Made by a program: the position numbers and the translations under genes. Below the pieces are notes generated by a model. The model was not told the origin of the DNA. It worked only from the letters and a program-made list of their open reading frames with translations, and ran no database searches. Positions 1 to 11,499 of a stretch of DNA of 64,000 bases are shown in pieces. The stretch's first letter is position 1. Each line of letters opens with the position of its first letter. This DNA is from Annona cherimola (taxonomy: Eukaryota; Streptophyta; Magnoliopsida; Magnoliales; Annonaceae), in assembly GCA_030490835.1 (NCBI GenBank), contig CM059972.1, forward strand, positions 88,893,137-88,957,136. The letters run 5' to 3'.

Positions 1-482
1 ATTTTTGAAGGAAAAGATTTTGGTGTAAAAGTTTTTAAATTAAGATAAAATGATGTGATATATAATGATAATGAGAATAAAGTTAAACCAGATAGATTCG
101 TTGGATGAATAATTGTATATAAATAATTGAAATGTAGGATAGTTGTACAGAAAATTGTGAAAAAAATAGGGTAGTTATGAAGAGTTGAATGTTTTAAATT
201 GAATAGTTTTAATGTTTAAAAAATATACCTTATAAATATAAAACTTTTCAATTTCCATAATTACCTTATTTTTTAATTATTTCTTTGTTTTTTCTACACA
301 ACTACTCTAGTTTTTAATCATTTCATTATAACTAACTATACAACTGATCTATATATTTTAACTTTATTATCTTTACTTCTCATCATTATCTCTATCATAT
401 CATATCATTTTTTTTTATTTCAAAAACTTTTATACTAAAATTTTTTTTTATCTAAAAATTTTATATTTTCTCAAACACACCC
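1..482. mobile_element. Two head-to-head copies of a TTA-type MITE forming a palindrome (left copy truncated by window edge)
   Basis: Bases 1-220 read like the single copies at 5110-5385 and 41420-41693. Bases about 240-482 are the reverse complement of the same family, ending in the terminal motif CAAACACACCC followed by TTA. The two halves could pair to form a long hairpin. The left terminal repeat lies outside the window. The family has GGGTGTGTTTG ends and TTA target-site duplications, as expected for Tourist-like (PIF/Harbinger-derived) MITEs; superfamily assignment is inference. Confidence 0.7.
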
Positions 483-1220
483 TTAGTATAATCTCTTAAT
501 TGGTGTAATGAAGTAGGGTTATATGGTTTCGAGGCTAACTGTCACCCCCATAAAAAAATCTCAGCTCTAATCGATTTATAATTCATTAATAAAAACACCA
601 ATTTTAACTCTAATCAATTTAAACATAAACAAAATGGGTACGATTGCTAACAAATTGAATAATAAAAATAAAAATAATAAACTATCTAAATTTTAATCAT
701 ACACAATTAATAAAGATTTGTAATGCTAGTAATCCACTTGAATTTAAAAGACCAATTTTGTATTTTAAAATGAAATACTAGTTCTATTGTTAATAATTAT
801 ATAAACTTGTAAAATCATTATCATCATGAGATGTTATCCACCTATATGGGGCCAGCTACGTGGGTCCTATTGTATCAGTTTTTACGATCATAAACTATAT
901 AAAATAAACATTAATAAAAATATCAATTAATTTGCCTATAGGTTGTGAATAGGTTATGCAACTTAATGGATTAAATGAATTGGATAATCGGATTGACACA
1001 TTGGACAAACTCAACCCACGACTAACCTTTCATTCAAATCGATTAAAAGGATCATATGTATGGGTGATTAAGAGACTTTAACCTGAATCTGCCTCAAATA
1101 ATATTCGATAAACCAAGTCACAGGCTAACTCTAACTTGGTTATACCCTCAGCTGGAATCCATTACTAAGCAAGATGTAAGAGAATATGCTGCTAAATTCT
1201 CCAATCATTTTGAAATATAG
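483..1220. other. AT-rich intergenic DNA
   Basis: No open frame of note, RNA gene or terminal repeat was seen here. Confidence 0.5.
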
Positions 1221-1462
1221 CCAGTGTTATAAAAACTGGATCGAACCAGCCAGTTGAACAGGTTCAACTGTGAATCGCCCACCATGTAGGCCTAATTGAT
1301 ATTGATTTTCGCTTGGGGTAATGTAGCCGATGGAAACTGGTTGGATCAACGATTTAACCGAATTTTTTATCAACTGGTTAAACCAATATAAGGATAAAGA
1401 AGTTGTTGCCCAAGGAGAGGCGAAGATCGGAAGAGAGATAAAGGAGGAGGACCCCATTCCTG

Positions 1463-1522
<60 letters not shown>

Positions 1523-1900
1523 TCATTTTTGAGAGAGGACTAGAAGAGAGATGGAGGACGAAACTATTGCCACTGCTTAGAAGAAGAGGAAAAAGAATCT
1601 GGGAAGAAGAAACGTGAGAAGACGGGGATTTGAATGGAGAGAGAAAGCTTGTCAAAAGTTGAGGGAGTGAGGAGACGGGATGAGGAGAGAGGAAAATGTA
1701 GGTAAGGAGATTGAAAAGGTGGGCGAGGAAATTGAAAAGATGTGTCATGAGTAAAGATTAGATGAATTTGTGTGTATCATGGTGCTTTATCTACCTTCAT
1801 TTCTGCATATGTATATACCGGTTTAATCCGATTTTTACAAATGGTTGAGTTGGTTCAACGAGAATCAGTCACTTAACTATTCAATTTTTAACAATATTTG
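1221..1900. mobile_element. Non-autonomous hAT-like element with internal GA-rich insert
   Basis: The left end (CAGTGTTATAAAAACTGG) and the reverse complement of the right end (about CAAATATTGTTAAAAA) are imperfect inverted termini. Both subterminal regions carry alternating GAACC/GGTTC blocks, as in plant hAT-derived elements with CAGTGTTnnAAAAAC ends. Flanks share ATATAG (about 1214-1221 and 1901-1908), a decayed 8-bp duplication. The middle (1400-1760) is purine-rich and holds the (AG)n tract. No transposase is present. End coordinates may be off by a base or two. Confidence 0.55.
1467..1519. repeat. (AG)n microsatellite
   Basis: About 26 uninterrupted AG dinucleotides. The open frames crossing it on both strands are by-products of the repeat (Arg-Glu or Leu-Ser runs). 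Confidence 0.95.
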
Positions 1901-3450
1901 ATATAGTCGTCCGTTTTAACAACACAAGATTAATTTTCCTAATCACTAGACATTAGAGAGTTTATTTTCAATTTTTGCCTTATATTCTTGAGATTTTTCA
2001 ATTTTTCTATAATTATTTATTTTCCAAAACACCTTCAATTATAAAGATTACTTACAAAAGCAATGTTATCCATGCTTCAAAATATCAGCATCAGTGGACA
2101 CAACAGTCCTCTTCAAAAATGATACAATATAACTACAGTGCATTAGTATCAGACTGTACCGGACCTTATGGAACGAAAATATTTAGCTAAACGAATGTAC
2201 ACTATGTAAAAAAAAATTCGGAAAAAGCAAAAATACATAAAAAATAAAAAATAAAAAAAGAGTCGATGTTAGAATAAGTATCGTCTTTACATTTTTAAAA
2301 GACAATGATTCCACTTTCTTTTATGAATAGGCTAAGTAACTGTTATTGCCCATATATACTTATATAGTTTTTATATGCAGTATTATCACTATAAATTGGA
2401 ATATCATGCTCAAACTGAAAAAAAAAAGCATTAAGATAACATAAATAGATAAAAATACAAAAGAAGTACATCTAAATTAACGCCACTTATTTAAACCAGT
2501 TCAATCAACAAATCAAATCGCTTCAAACTAGACTAGTATCTTCATTGATTTGATTTTGATAACATTAATATTGATTGAGTTTACACCTTCTCAACTACTA
2601 GCATTGAAGGGATTTGAAGAAGAATTTCAAACTCTCATGCACAACGGCATCAAAAGCAAACAACTCTCACCATCTTCTTCCTTTTATAAGATTGCTATAT
2701 TTACTACACATGTAAAATGTAGATTTTTTTTTTTGCAATTTGTTTACCGTTCCTAGATTAGCATTGGAGGCTGAGTATAAGAAGAAATTGAAATAAAGTT
2801 TGGTTAGAGTATTGTTCACCAATTGTTTACCTAGTGTTTGACCCTTGGAATTGGAATCTAAAAGATAGCGCTACTCTACATTATATGGATTATTGATTAA
2901 TATAGAAGGAAACTCAAGATACAAGGAGTGTGTGCTTAGAGGAGTGCAGCAGGAGTTGTTGTTCGAACTACCAAATCTTGTTGTCTTTTTTGTCTGATTG
3001 CTTGCTTCCATTCACATTTTTTATTTGGGTTTGATTCACTGCAAAGCAATCTCTCTATACTCAGTCTCATGAAGAGGATTAATAAAAAAGGGTACTACAA
3101 CTAATTAATTAAAATTTTAAAAATCCAATTCAATTATCTCCTCTTGGGTTCAACCATCATATTGAGATCAACAATTATTCTATAAAACAGCTATGCAACG
3201 ACTTTACCTAAATTATTTATAATATATTTATTTTGCATTTGCTTCAGTTTTTTCTATTTGACACCACTTCTTCTTAACACTTGTTCATCGCCAATGGGCA
3301 CCCATGGCTGAGTAGATCAAGTCTCCTCTTTGTCAAAGTTAATGCACCTTAAAAGTATAGAATTTTCAAATTGCTTTTCAAAATTAAATAATTTACAAAA
3401 TCTTCTAAATAAACTCCTATCACTTCGACAAACACCTCCACCACCACTTC
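1901..3450. other. AT-rich intergenic DNA
   Basis: Only short chance frames are visible. Minus-strand stretches around 3250-3360 look faintly protein-like but are interrupted by stops. Confidence 0.4.
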
Positions 3451-3465
3451 TTCTTACTTTACCGA

Positions 3466-3645
3466 TCAATTAGCCTCTTGAGAATGCTTATCTTTGTGGT
3501 TATCTTCTATTGCAGTACATAAACCTTCTCTTTTGACTATTCTTATCTTCATGTCATCTTTATTGGCTTCATCACCATTATCGTCATCACCATCATATAG
3601 TGTCTCAAATACTTCTTCCTTATAAGCATCTAAAGTTGCCTTCAT
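3466..3645 (-). pseudogene. Unrecognised acidic coding remnant (59 codons)
   Basis: A minus-strand frame of 59 codons starts at an ATG at 3645 and stops at 3468-3466. Its peptide is strongly acidic in the middle (EEVFETLYDGDDDNGDEAN), then basic. I do not recognise the family. It lies directly upstream, on the opposite strand, of the small SAC3B-derived fragment, so it may be another captured or decayed exon. It may equally be chance. Confidence 0.2.
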
Positions 3646-3687
3646 CTACTTCTCTTGCATTGCTTTTTTCATTTGTATATTATAAAG

Positions 3688-4062
3688 TGGCGATTGGGAT
3701 ACTAAGAGAAGAAATTTTGCAATACAAAGTGCATTTGCTAGAAACCAATTGTCTTCTCTCAATCTAATGGAATTGAAAGACAAGAAATGCTAAAAAAATC
3801 AAGGTAATGATGTATCTGCCAGATGGTTAGTTGTAAGGTCATGGGTGCTAGAAAGGAAGTTGATGATGAGCTCATAGTTTCTTCCCGTGGCTTGTTAAAA
3901 AGGGAAAAGTGGGCCTATAGTAGTCAACCAAACACATATTTTTTTTATGGTAATAGGCCCGTTGGAATAGATGATATGGTGGTTGATGTAGGAATCATTC
4001 TACTTCTTGTGTTAGAGAAGATTTTATGGGGTCTCCAAAAGTACTCGACTACGTAACCATTT
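3688..4062 (+). pseudogene. Third, diverged copy of part of the SAC3B last exon
   Basis: The stretch aligns to 39358-39745 (and to the minus-strand gene copy near 44170-43790). A plus-strand frame from 3823 gives SCKVMGARKEVDDELIVSS, KWAY, NRPVGIDDMVVDVG and LVLEKI, against AKVMGAGNEDDDELAVSS, KWAY, NRPVGADDMVAGAG and LVSENI in the gene. The frame upstream of 3823 is broken, and roughly 18 nt are missing around 3930. It covers only about 120 codons, has no start context and no other SAC3B exon nearby, so it is a dead fragment. It is clearly older than the 39-kb copy. Confidence 0.85.
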
Positions 4063-4079
4063 TATTAGAGTTTGTCTTA

Positions 4080-4680
4080 TATTCTATGTATGAGTTATTT
4101 ACATAGTTATTTGCGTGTGAGAGTGCATGATAAATATGCAAGAGAGTGCAAATCGGTTTTGCATAAGTACCTATAAGAGTACCATTCATAGGAGTATCAT
4201 TCAGGGATTAATGGAGCTTGTGCATTGTCCCAATGAGATGATAGAGAGAAGTTTTTAGAGTACTTTAGTTTGGGATGTAAGTGAGACATCTAGAGAATGA
4301 GAATTAGATATTCTTGTTATATCTCTATGACTTGTTTATCTTAATGGATTTGTATCTCTCCTATAGTTTTTTCCTTTTTGTTGAAGAATTGTTCATGTAA
4401 ATCTTGAGATTGTATCTATGATCTTATTGATATTTATTTGATCCTATTTTATTATATTTGATTTTGCATAAATTCATTTCAACTCAAATCATGCTTCCTA
4501 ACAACCGGTATTTAAGCTTAGGAAGAATCAACTCTGGTTATTGCTAAGTCATGCATTTAAAAGTGTAACGAAAAGCCTCATCTCTCACGCTAGTTTTTAG
4601 GTTTGAGAGGCCTATAAGCACCTAATAACTGGTATCAAAGCTACTATAGTGATCTATGATTTAGGTAATATCTTTGTGTT
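4080..4680 (+). mobile_element. Probable LTR end and primer-binding-site remnants of a retrotransposon
   Basis: At 4628-4641 ACTGGTATCAAAGC closely resembles the plant primer binding site TGGTATCAGAGC (initiator-Met tRNA). A weaker version (AACCGGTATTTAAGC) lies at 4501-4517. The preceding 400 bp is T-rich like an LTR R/U5. No gag or pol was seen after it. Boundaries are not defined. Confidence 0.35.
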
Positions 4681-5109
4681 GGATCGATATTTTTGTGGAA
4701 GGCGAGAACATGGTGATCATGATTGAAGGCATAAGATTGATGCGGCAGTGGATGATAAAGATGGAAAGCTACTAATTTAGGCGATAGCTTCCAAATCTAG
4801 ATAAAATGATAAAGCAGATGGTGGCTAAGATTTGACAGCCACATACATGTATGGAAGAATAGCAGATTGTCAACGTGCAATTTTGGATTTTTTAGTATTG
4901 GCAGCAAATATGGCTTGAATCTAGTTCTTGGTAATAGTTATATTAGATTTGAGAATCTAATGCTCACTAATAGAGGTGATAGTGTATCCCATCTATGGGG
5001 AGGAAGAGGATTCAAAATAAAATTTTCCACTAGGAAAGAGAAGTGGTGACGACGTGACAACATGGCGTCCAACACTGGCAGTAAATGAAAGATGAAAATT
5101 TTTTTTTTA

Positions 5110-5385
5110 GGATGTGTTTGGGAATAGATAAAACTTTTGGTGAAAAGTTTTGGAGAGTAAAAGTTGTCAAATGATGTGATATAATATGGGTAATTATGAT
5201 GAGTAAAGAGGATAAAGTTAAAATAGATAGGTTAGTTGTATAGATAATTGTGTAGATGTGATTAAAAAGTAGGATAATTGTACAGGAAGATATGAAAAAA
5301 TAATTAAAAAATATAGTAGTTATAAAGAGTGAAAAGTTTTAGATTAAAAAATTTTAACTTGACATTTTATACGTCAAAAGCACCC
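5110..5385. mobile_element. Tourist-like MITE, TTA TSD
   Basis: The termini are GGATGTGTTTGGGA and (reversed) GGGTGCTTTTGACG. TTA flanks both ends (5107-5109 and 5386-5388). The 276-bp body matches the 41420 and 49783 copies over most of its length. Confidence 0.8.
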
Positions 5386-5539
5386 TTAGCTGGCAAAGAG
5401 GAATAAGCAAATAGTACCTTTTTGGACAGTGTAATGGTGTGAGAGTTGTCAATGCTGGCGGAGATAGCAAGCGCTTGTAGAAGAATAAGTTTGGTGCATT
5501 GAGGAGTACCTTAGCTGTGTCTGCATGCAGCTCAAGTAT

Positions 5540-6865
5540 GTGATAATTGGTAATTATAATATGTTTGGTGGGTATATTTATACAAATTTGATGGGAAAAT
5601 CTTTAAGTTCAATGTGAAATTTGCTTTAAAAAGTGTATTTACAATAATCAGTATTAAATATTAATTTCAAATTATCTAAATAATTTTTCATAATCTTTTG
5701 GCTTGGAATTACATTTTATTTGTTGTTATGAAATTAAATGTTCTTGAAATATTTTTTTATTAGTAACCTGTTAATGAATTTGATTAATTAATAATTTATT
5801 TATATTTTCTATTGCAGATTAACAAAATCCAAGTATGCGGCCCACTAGAAATCACGTCTAAAAATTTTCGCCGTCCAGATTTATTCATCCAAGCTATTCA
5901 TAAAATTTGGCCGTCCAGATTTTTAGCATTTCCAATCCGTCCAGATCCATGCAGCATCTAAAACAATGGGCCCCACAGAAAAATTAGCTTTCCATCCAGA
6001 AATTTTCCATCGCTCAAGCCCCACAAGCCATTCAACCGTCCAATCTGAAATCTGGACCGTTCAAGAGAATCGTCCAGCTGAGTTTCACAAATCCATACGG
6101 TCCATTTATTCCACTGATCAGCAGCATCCAATGGCCTGAAATTCAGCAAACTGTCCACCACCCCAAGCTAATTCAACAATCAGCAGCCGTCCATCTATCC
6201 TAATCCATCCAAAAATCCAGCAAACTAAGCACCAACCATCTAATACACCATTGGACGGCCAGGATTTAGCAATTTTAGCGCAATCTATTTATTTATCCAG
6301 GCCATCCAATCTCACCGCCTAATCCAACCGGCCAATCGATGCGGCATCCAATCATGAATTTAACAGGCCAAAAAAAAAAACCGCCTAAGTGACATGATTT
6401 GGTTGATCATTCAACATTTTTTAAATTCAAGCAGCTAGATTATCATGCAACGGTCATCTTATGATATTAAAGGCAGTGACTAATATGCTCAAATATCAGT
6501 TTAAAGGCAATGCGAGCAGGAGAATATGCGGAATGCGTAGTGACCAACTACGCAAACAGGCAACGCGTAATTGGAATTTACGAAATTTCCAGTTGTTATA
6601 AAAGTGGGGTGCCGGCACAGCAGAGATCTTAAAAGAGAAATTCAAGATCTTTTTTCCGCACATGAGAAATTCAAATAGCTATCATTCCCTAAACTGTAGA
6701 ATTTAGACTGTGAGATTAAGGATAATTTCTGATCCGTGATTCCAAATTGGCCACGCAAGAAAACTAAGCAACACAAAGCTTGAAGCGCAGTATTTCCACA
6801 ACCCTACCTTATAGTTTGATGTCCTAAGGGTTAGACTACTCTATTATTTGATTGCTTGACTCCAA
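5540..6865 (+). mobile_element. Diverged LTR-like repeat, copy 1
   Basis: The first part matches 8745-9070. It is followed by a CCGTCC-rich section and a TATA-like TTATAAAAG at 6596-6604 with purine-rich sequence after it, which is the layout of an LTR promoter. Its last part (6690-6865) recurs at 38880-39060. No coding region is associated. I infer a decayed LTR or non-autonomous LTR element; exact ends are unknown. Confidence 0.4.
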
Positions 6866-7689
6866 TATTTGTCATAAACCATTAAACTGTGTCTTGGCTT
6901 TCCAATTATATCTATTAATTTTAAGGGACAATATATTATTGGATATATACATGATGGAATGATTGAATATTTGTATATATATTTATTTATGATTGCATGA
7001 ATTAACATGCACATCAGCTTTTTTATGGTGGCCTATCCATGTGATAAGCGGTATATCTAATGTGGATTTAATGGGGAACATGATTTAATGCGCTTTATTT
7101 TGACCCATAACCATATTCAAATATATTCATGTCATATCTTGTTTTCACATTGAGATTTTTCTAAACATCATGAACAAATTGAATTTTCCATTCATGGATC
7201 CGTTTGATTGTGGGAATTTTTTTTTTTTTGCAACCAACCTTTAGAGAACAATATGAATGGACAACCCTTTCTTATTTATAACATGCACAACGAGATGTAT
7301 GCATGTTGATGATGAATGATGGCCAAACGATGATTTAATGGACCTATATCATATCATGATTAATAGATTTGAAGGCCCAAGATAATAATTTAATTAAGCA
7401 AATCAATATTTATGTTTGTTAATTACATAATTATGGACTTATTGAATGGATTGGATCATCAAAATGATATAAAATGAATTTAATATTATTAAAATGTGCT
7501 AAAATGCACTGTGAAACTATTTATTGCGTTGTACCGAAACAATCCTAAATATTTGCAAAATAATCCCTAGTAAAAATTTTACAAAAATCCCTATAGAATA
7601 TAACTATTTTACAAAAAATAAATAAAATTTTGAATTCGTGAAATGACTCCTAACCCAAACCCCTTGTAGCGCCTGGACTTGTACAAGTA
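6866..7689. other. Intergenic/LTR-derived AT-rich DNA
   Basis: No gene is visible. TGTAGCGCCTGGACTTG near 7665 resembles the start of a gypsy-type LTR and continues on the far side of the MULE insertion at 8089. Confidence 0.35.
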
Positions 7690-8088
7690 GAAGAATGATC
7701 CTGTTAGCTCGGGCTAAGTAAATATCTCACTTAGCCAACCTCAAAAATCCTATTTAAAATAATTTTTTTTTAATTTTTTCTTCATGCACTTGTTTATCTA
7801 AGTGTATTTAATATATAAATCAAGTTTTAGCTTTTCGGATATATATATATATTTAAATTTCTAAAAATAAGGGTATTTTAAATATATACATACACATAGA
7901 TGTTTAAAATTTTCAAAAAAAATAGATAAACATATTCAAAAATGGTAAAACTTGGTGTATAAGTTAAATACACTTAGATAAACAAGTGCGCGAAGAAAAA
8001 AGTAAAAAAAAAAAATTATTGTAAATAAGTTTTTTAATGTGGGCTAAGTGGGACATTTATTTAACCCAGGCTAACAGGATCACTGCTC
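7690..8088. mobile_element. Snapback MULE-type MITE, 9-bp TSD GTACAAGTA
   Basis: Both ends pair over much of their length: GATCCTGTTAGC at the left and its reverse complement GCTAACAGGATC at the right, with similar arms of roughly 150 bp. An exact 9-bp direct repeat GTACAAGTA flanks it (7681-7689 and 8089-8097). A 9-bp duplication with long inverted termini is the signature of Mutator-like elements. There is no internal gene. Confidence 0.85.
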
Positions 8089-8487
8089 GTACAAGTAATG
8101 GCGACAATGATGTCGTCTACCAATGGCAGTAGGAGGGGCTAAGCTCAGCTAGATAGAGCCTAAGCGGGGGCCATCAGGATCCAACGGACCGATCGCATGG
8201 ATTGCATACTGGGCTAAGCGCAAGAAAGGCCCAACACTGGTGAGCCCAAGTGGAGCCCATGCCAATCGGTGCTGATGTGATGTAACGTGAATTGTGCATT
8301 CTATTTTTTTTATGGATATTGGCTATTTTAAATATGATTTCAATGATTTAATAGTCGATTTCTATACTTTTGAGCATTTTAAGCACCTTAGCATGGTTAT
8401 TTATTTTTTGAAAATTAAATTTAGTTTTTAATATAAAATACATGATATGCTTATAATACACGATCAAGTATATATGTCATATATACC

Positions 8488-8600
8488 TGGCCGTCTGCTT
8501 AAGTGGCAAGAGGGCTAGTGGACACCATAAGGACATTGGTTCGAGCCATGCCCGTGGTGGCATTTGGTCTCTCTTTTAATATTTAAGAGTATATGGTCTC
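8488..8600 (+). mobile_element. tRNA-derived SINE
   Basis: An A-box-like GCTTAAGTGGCAAGAGGG at about 8496 is followed about 40 nt later by a B-box GGTTCGAGCC (8538-8547). This is the internal pol III promoter of plant SINEs. It does not fold as a tRNA and lacks an acceptor stem, so I call it a SINE. The 3' end is uncertain (T-rich). Confidence 0.6.
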
Positions 8601-8694
8601 TCTTTTGTTGTCCCTCGTTGATAATGGTAGAAATTGTTAAGCTTAAATGCAAATAAATTGACACGTGAGAAAAGAATATATGTTATATTGGTCG

Positions 8695-9600
8695 TTACTG
8701 ATTAAGACTGATTAAGATATATACCATACAGATAGTTGCTAAATAATATATATTTTGTGGATATTTTTATACCAATTTGAAGGATAAGTATTTGAGCTTA
8801 ATATGAAAATTGATTTTAAAATATGTTTTTGCAACAATTAGGTATTAAATATTATTTTCAAGTTATTTGAATAATGTTTCTAATATTTTGGCTTTAAATT
8901 AAGAAATTTGTTATGTCATAGATAAATAGGCATGAGAAATATTTGGTGAATATTTATTAATAGAAATTTTATTAAGAATTACCATTTACAAATTGTATAT
9001 TTTGCAGGCATATAATGACATTAATCTATTACTCATAAAAATCTAGTCATCAAAGCAAAGGCACCGCCAACATTTTATTTTATTTTTCCCAGCTATCCAC
9101 CCATGCAAAAATCTAGCCGTCCATCCATTTTAAGTGCAGCAAGCCTAGCCATCCAAAAATAAAAAATAAAAAAACACCAACCAGTAGATCATGCAAATCA
9201 CGTAAAATCCATGCAATCGCCGCCTCCAAGCCGTGAAACGTCCAATCCATCCAAGCTGTCCATTTGCAACGCTCATAAGGCCTACCTCCTGTTTCCATCC
9301 AAATCTATTCGTCAACACCACCTACTCATTAAGTCAAGCAGAATTCTATTTTAAAAAGTTTATGAATCGGCAAATAATTCTATGGCAGCATGAAGATAGT
9401 CACTTAATTGTGCGCAGCATCAAACCGAAATAGGACTCAATGTGTATGCATACGTATGATTAATGCAAATTCAACTTGCGTAATTTCACTTCGGTCTTCC
9501 ACGTATAAAAGGAGACCGGGTCGGAGAGAAGTCAAAGAGCAGCAGACGAGGTAAAACGGCGAGTTGCAATGAGTGGGGTTAACACACCATCAAAACTTCC
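8695..9600 (+). mobile_element. Diverged LTR-like repeat, copy 2
   Basis: Bases 8745-9070 match copy 1 at 5565-5870. A CCATCC/CCGTCC-rich section follows, then a TATA box TATAAAAGG at 9504-9512 and a purine-rich leader. It has the same orientation as copy 1, about 3.1 kb away, so the two may be LTRs of one old element without internal genes. This is inference from layout. Confidence 0.4.
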
Positions 9601-9739
9601 AACCAGTAAGTTTTTCTTTCTTCTTTTTTAGTTTAATTGTCTTATTTAAGATGGATTGAGTTTCAAATTTATTTTGTGTTTGGGTTTGAACTTAAACATG
9701 GTAGGATAAGCCCTTAATATAAGATTTAGGATGTACCTT

Positions 9740-10395
9740 ATGTACAATGTAGCGAAGTGCAAGATTTTAATTTATTTATGATAGATATTGAATATGTTGT
9801 ATTTTTAATGTTTACTTTGTACATAGACCCGTACTATGACATGATTTCATATATTAAGTAATGGAACTGAGAGTTAAAAATCTAATATATGATAATGAAG
9901 ATGTTAAACTTGAAAGTCTAAGACTATGAGAATAGGCATGATGACCTTGAGAAATTTCATAAATGGCCAAAGAACTTAATGGATTTTAATTGACTTAATC
10001 CCATAAAAATAAATAATTAAAAAGATTAGAGTATGTCTTGTAGGTTTCAAGAAAATGAGCAAAAATAAATTAAGGTTTATTCTCCTTTAACATACAATAT
10101 TCAGATTAAATAATCATACCGTATATCTGTTGCAAACATCGCATGTGAAACCTTAGATTGTAGGTTCTCACATCTTTGCTTTATAATCTTAGATCTATCT
10201 TCTAAAATTCTATTTTCTCTTTCTATTTTTCTGTTTTTTATTTTAATCTCTTTATATTCAATATGAAATTGTTTAAAATAAAGTCTATAGTCTCAAATTC
10301 TCTGTGGGAATGATATTTATGTGCTACAATCTATGACTCATACACTAGCGGTGAGATTAGCGAACACATACATAATTATGAGACAATTTCGACGA
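9740..10395 (+). mobile_element. LTR 3'-part fragment, inverted relative to 11500-12070
   Basis: Landmarks such as GCATGTGAAACC, TCTGTGGGA and ATTAATGGATT-like blocks recur in the same order on the minus strand at 12070-11500. The text resembles the R/U5 part of a gypsy LTR. No coding capacity. Confidence 0.45.
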
Positions 10396-11014
10396 CCGTC
10401 TGTTTAAGACACATGAGAAATTAGTCCAACAAAATTATCCAAAAAGATTCCAATAACAGTAATACCTTTCTTTTCCAATATTTTACTTGAAGCAAAAATA
10501 AAATTTCATAGCATAACTGGCAGTTGGTGTCTAGGCTAGTAGTTAATATTGTACTAAATGGACTCGTGGTTATTTAATTAGGTATTTGTAAAAGCAAAGG
10601 AGCCTCCCATGGCCCACCCTTACCTAACTTACCAAACGAAGCCCATATGAAATATATAATTATACTTAATAAAACCTTTTTGGATATTTTATGGTTTAAT
10701 ATAATTTTTTTGGGAGTTTTTAAGTTGGTAGGATTCAAAAAAAAATTTTAATTAGAACTAAAATTTCTTGCAATTGAACTAAATTAATGATAGTTCAATA
10801 TTTGTGACATTAATAATGATTGAGAACATAGCGAACTTTTGAATTTTTTTATATTGGTTTATTCTTAATGTAGTTTATCTTTTGTAACAAAATAATTTAT
10901 ACTAGTATTGATTATGTCCCTATGTCACTTAGTCAAATCAGTTACTAACAACGACATTTAAAATGATGGTTGATTATTTGAATCAATGTGAGAAGTTAAA
11001 TGGTAACAGTTGTG
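10396..11014. other. Intergenic DNA
   Basis: Nothing recognised. Confidence 0.4.
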
Positions 11015-11387
11015 TAATATGATTTCATGCACCCGGGTGCACTTAGCTTCGGTGCACCCAGGTGTATTTAACATTTTTTATAATTTTTTTTACACGAATG
11101 TTAATCTAATTGTATTTAACACACGTTCAATTTTTACCCTTTTTAAAAAAATTGAATTTTTTAAAATCAGCAGTCTTTTTAGTAATTTTAAATTACTAAA
11201 AATATCATTGATTTTAAAAAATTCAAAAAAATATAAAAACCTCAAAAAAGGTAAAAAAAATGATATACATGTTAAATACACTTAAATTAACATTTGTATA
11301 AAAAAAATTCAAAAAAAATACAAAAATGGATATTTGCACCTGGGCACACCGAAGCTAAGTGCACCCCTTTGCATGAAATCATGCTCC
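11015..11387. mobile_element. Near full-length palindromic (snapback) MULE-type MITE
   Basis: The outer parts GATTTCATGC and GTGCACTTAGCTTCGGTG recur inverted at 11351-11382, and the arms continue pairing to a centre near 11195. The flanks AACAGTTGTG (11005-11014) and AACAATTGTG (11388-11397) agree at 9 of 10 positions, a Mutator-type duplication. The open frames inside it on both strands are by-products of the palindrome. Confidence 0.8.
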
Positions 11388-11499
11388 AACAATTGTGATC
11401 TCTAACGCCAAGAAGTCTATTACCTCCAAGAAGAAAAGAGACACTAAAAAACGTTAAAAATACCATGAATGAACTTAAAAAAAGCAACACGAGATTGCG

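Noticed and set aside
1227..1748. Long minus-strand frame of 173 codons
   Set aside because: Open because of the (AG)n tract and purine-rich flanks; Leu-Ser repeats without domain features, inside a transposon-like unit.
8488..8560. Possible tRNA gene
   Set aside because: A and B boxes are present but there is no acceptor stem or anticodon arm; fits a SINE.
11010..11490. Frames on both strands around the 11-kb hairpin
   Set aside because: Phe/Leu/Lys-rich by-products of the palindromic MITE.
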